This document shows positions 62,816 through 64,000 of a stretch of DNA of 64,000 bases, in pieces. The DNA comes from Clostridium ljungdahlii. GTDB taxonomy: Bacteria; Bacillota; Clostridia; Clostridiales; Clostridiaceae. The notes beneath the pieces are model-generated. The model saw only the letters and a list, made by a program, of their open reading frames with translations, had not been told where the DNA came from and did no database searches. The position numbers and the translations under genes were made by a program. How positions within the stretch are numbered: position 1 is the stretch's first letter; each line of letters starts with the position of its first letter. The stretch spans positions 1 through 64,000 of the forward strand of contig NZ_LITT01000009.1 in assembly GCF_001636845.1 (NCBI RefSeq), in the 5' to 3' direction.

Positions 62816-62846
62816 AAAAAAAGGCAGAGATATTTTCCACCTTTTA
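62816..62846 (-). terminator. Terminator hairpin of the preQ1 leader
   Basis: AAAAGGTGG pairs with CTGCCTTTT (two wobble pairs) and is followed by several T on the minus strand. It lies downstream of the aptamer, so preQ1 binding could switch its formation. Confidence 0.65.
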
Positions 62847-62876
62847 ATTACAAAATAAACTATCTAAATAGCTAAT

Positions 62877-62917
62877 CCCTAGTTTTATTTATAGACAGGA
62901 TGGTTACGAACTGTCTT
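62877..62917 (-). ncRNA. preQ1-I riboswitch aptamer
   Basis: On the minus strand AGACAG / CTGTCT form P1 around the loop TTCGTAACCATC, followed by the A-rich tail ATAAATAAAACTAGG. These parts match the preQ1 class I consensus, in which loop cytidines pair with the tail GG. It lies 120 bases before the QueL-like gene and would turn off the pair when preQ1 is plentiful. Confidence 0.85.
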
Positions 62918-63220
62918 ATACAATTTTCTCAGTTTATTATACGCCATAAAGTGTCTAAAATCAAGGTGTCTGAGAAAAATATATATTTTGTATTTTTTAA
63001 CAAATGATACGAAATGTTATTAAATTTTGTGTTTTACGTTTGCAAATATGTTTGCAAACAATACTTTAGATTTATTATAATATATACCATACTTTCATAT
63101 TACTTATTGAAGTTATTAATTTATATTGAATTTGTTGACAATTTTTGATATAATTCATATATCATTTATTAATTAAATGTAATAAATATACTACACAATT
63201 TAATGTATTAGCGGAAAGAT
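62918..63220. other. Divergent promoter region
   Basis: The stretch has no ORF. On the plus strand TTGACA near 63134 and TATATC 17 bases later form a likely promoter for the EamA-like gene. Otherwise it is AT-rich without pattern. Confidence 0.45.
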
Positions 63221-63256
63221 AAGCCCGGAAAGTAATCTATTCCCGGGCTTTTGTAT
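63221..63256 (+). terminator. Leader hairpin before the EamA-like gene
   Basis: AAGCCCGG and CCGGGCTT form a strong stem followed by TTGTATTTTT, a classical terminator. No gene lies between the upstream promoter and this hairpin, so it should act as an attenuator for the next gene. Confidence 0.75.
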
Positions 63257-63294
63257 TTTTAACAAAATTTATGAGTAAAGGCAAGGTTAAAATT

Positions 63295-63723
63295 ATGTTT
63301 ATGTATGTATTTTCAGTTGTACTTATAATTGCAGCAAATATCTTTTATAACATATGTCAAAAATCAACACCACAAAGAGCAAACCCATTTATAGCGCTAT
63401 TCGCCACCTATGCAATAGCATCAATAGTAACTTTAATTTTATTTCACTTTTCTAAAACAGATAAAGGATTTTTGGGATCAATTAAAGATTTAAATTGGAC
63501 TAGCATAGTCCTCGCTTTTTGTATAGTAGGACTTGAATTTGGATATATCATGGCCTACAGATCTGGTTGGAGCATAAGTGTATGCCCTCTAGTAGCAAAC
63601 AGCATTCTTGCAGTTCTGCTCATTCCCATTGGGATATTCATTTTTAAAGAGAATTTTGAATTAAATAAGCTATTTGGAATAATATTCTGTATTATAGGTT
63701 TAGTACTAATAAACAGAAATTAA
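63295..63723 (+). CDS. Half-size EamA-like membrane transporter
   Basis: The 142-residue protein has four to five membrane helices of EamA/SMR type (FSVVLIIAANIFYNICQKS, then VCPLVANSILAVLLIPIGIF, then LFGIIFCIIGLVLI), and would act as a dimer. The start is the ATG at 63295, behind AAGG; an earlier ATG at 63271 has no ribosome site and lies close to the attenuator hairpin. Substrate unknown. Confidence 0.7.
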   Translation: MFMYVFSVVLIIAANIFYNICQKSTPQRANPFIALFATYAIASIVTLILFHFSKTDKGFLGSIKDLNWTSIVLAFCIVGLEFGYIMAYRSGWSISVCPLVANSILAVLLIPIGIFIFKENFELNKLFGIIFCIIGLVLINRN

Positions 63724-63825
63724 AATGACAAATATTGGTCTACGTGATATAATTAACCTACTACTTAGTCATTATAGTACTCACTTAGATTTTCTATATA
63801 CTCAGATATATGGAGGTTAAAATAA

Positions 63826-64000
63826 GTGGTCTTTTTACAATTAGCTATTTTATCCCATTGCTTAGCAGATTTTATATTTCAAAGTAATGATATTGTACAA
63901 TTAAGAAAAAGTTCTAATTTAAAGAAGTGTTTAAAAGGTAATATCATCCATGCCATAATCGTATTTAGCATATTATTTACCTTCCTAATTGTTGGATATA
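63826..64000 (+). CDS. DUF3307-like membrane protein, 5' part
   Basis: A GTG start nine bases after GGAGG opens a frame that runs off the window. The first residues read LQLAILSHCLADFIFQSNDI, the DUF3307 pattern (His, Ala-Asp, Phe, Gln at the end of the first helix), followed by a second hydrophobic segment. Function unknown. Confidence 0.65.
   Translation, partial: MVFLQLAILSHCLADFIFQSNDIVQLRKSSNLKKCLKGNIIHAIIVFSILFTFLIVGY

Overview
The window is AT-rich, low-GC Gram-positive DNA with strong AGGAGG ribosome binding sites, spore germination genes (gerA/B/C), a CotJC-type manganese catalase, an iron alcohol dehydrogenase, S-box and preQ1 riboswitches, and a complete xylose operon. This points to a spore-forming, solvent-producing Clostridium. 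The gene set resembles the acetogenic C. ljungdahlii / C. autoethanogenum group, but that placement is inference from content, not a database match.

Region 1 (1-17 kb) is part of a prophage or phage-like replicon, read almost entirely on the minus strand. It holds a small-terminase-like HTH protein, ArdA antirestriction protein, a sigma-like gene broken by an in-frame stop, a dNMP-kinase-like protein, a plus-strand XRE repressor, family A DNA polymerase, a PD-(D/E)XK nuclease, ssDNA-binding protein, sigma-like factor, Toprim primase, DnaB-like helicase, DnaC-like loader and a replication initiator. Four operons in this block start at near-identical copies of one promoter motif (GTCACA-N16-TATACA, continuing as CCTTATG), which I read as one phage regulon. 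A second palindromic motif (ATTAC-N8-GTAAT) sits in several intergenic gaps. No integrase or structural genes lie inside the window.

Region 2 (18-27 kb) is ordinary chromosome: a yyaL-type thioredoxin-domain gene broken by a 19-bp insertion at its CxxC motif, a DUF2935-like protein, Mn-catalase, a PAS-GGDEF-EAL protein, an RND-pump remnant, a CWB2 cell-wall protein, a 39-residue ORF under a perfect consensus promoter, and an EamA transporter.

Region 3 (26.8-34.1 kb) is an electron-transfer pair: a PyrK-like flavoprotein and an FAD oxidoreductase. The oxidoreductase gene is split in frame by a 3.09-kb element carrying a large serine recombinase and a Rad52-like annealing protein. Matching att half-sites remain at both ends, and excision would rebuild a 425-residue enzyme. 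Just downstream lie scars of a second, decayed element and a 158-bp copy of the oxidoreductase 3' part.

Region 4 (34-64 kb) is chromosomal. It contains an XRE/membrane pair, an iron alcohol dehydrogenase, and a gerABC operon behind a sigma-G-like promoter. Next is a minus-strand cluster with an ABC exporter, an SGNH hydrolase, an Sm-like protein, an unknown protein, a secreted Ser/Gly-rich protein ending in Gly, and a tandem glutathionylspermidine-synthase-like ATP-grasp enzyme. It is followed by an S-box-controlled sulfate assimilation operon (ssuBC-aprAB-cysDN), xylR and xylTABM-type genes (xylA-xylB-galM-xylT), and a preQ1-riboswitch-controlled queuosine salvage pair (QueL-like radical SAM enzyme and QueT). 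Two further small membrane proteins end the window, the last one running off the edge.

The best candidates for an undescribed system are the ATP-grasp/secreted-protein cluster at 40-47 kb, the in-frame excisable element at 28-31 kb, and the four-copy phage promoter.
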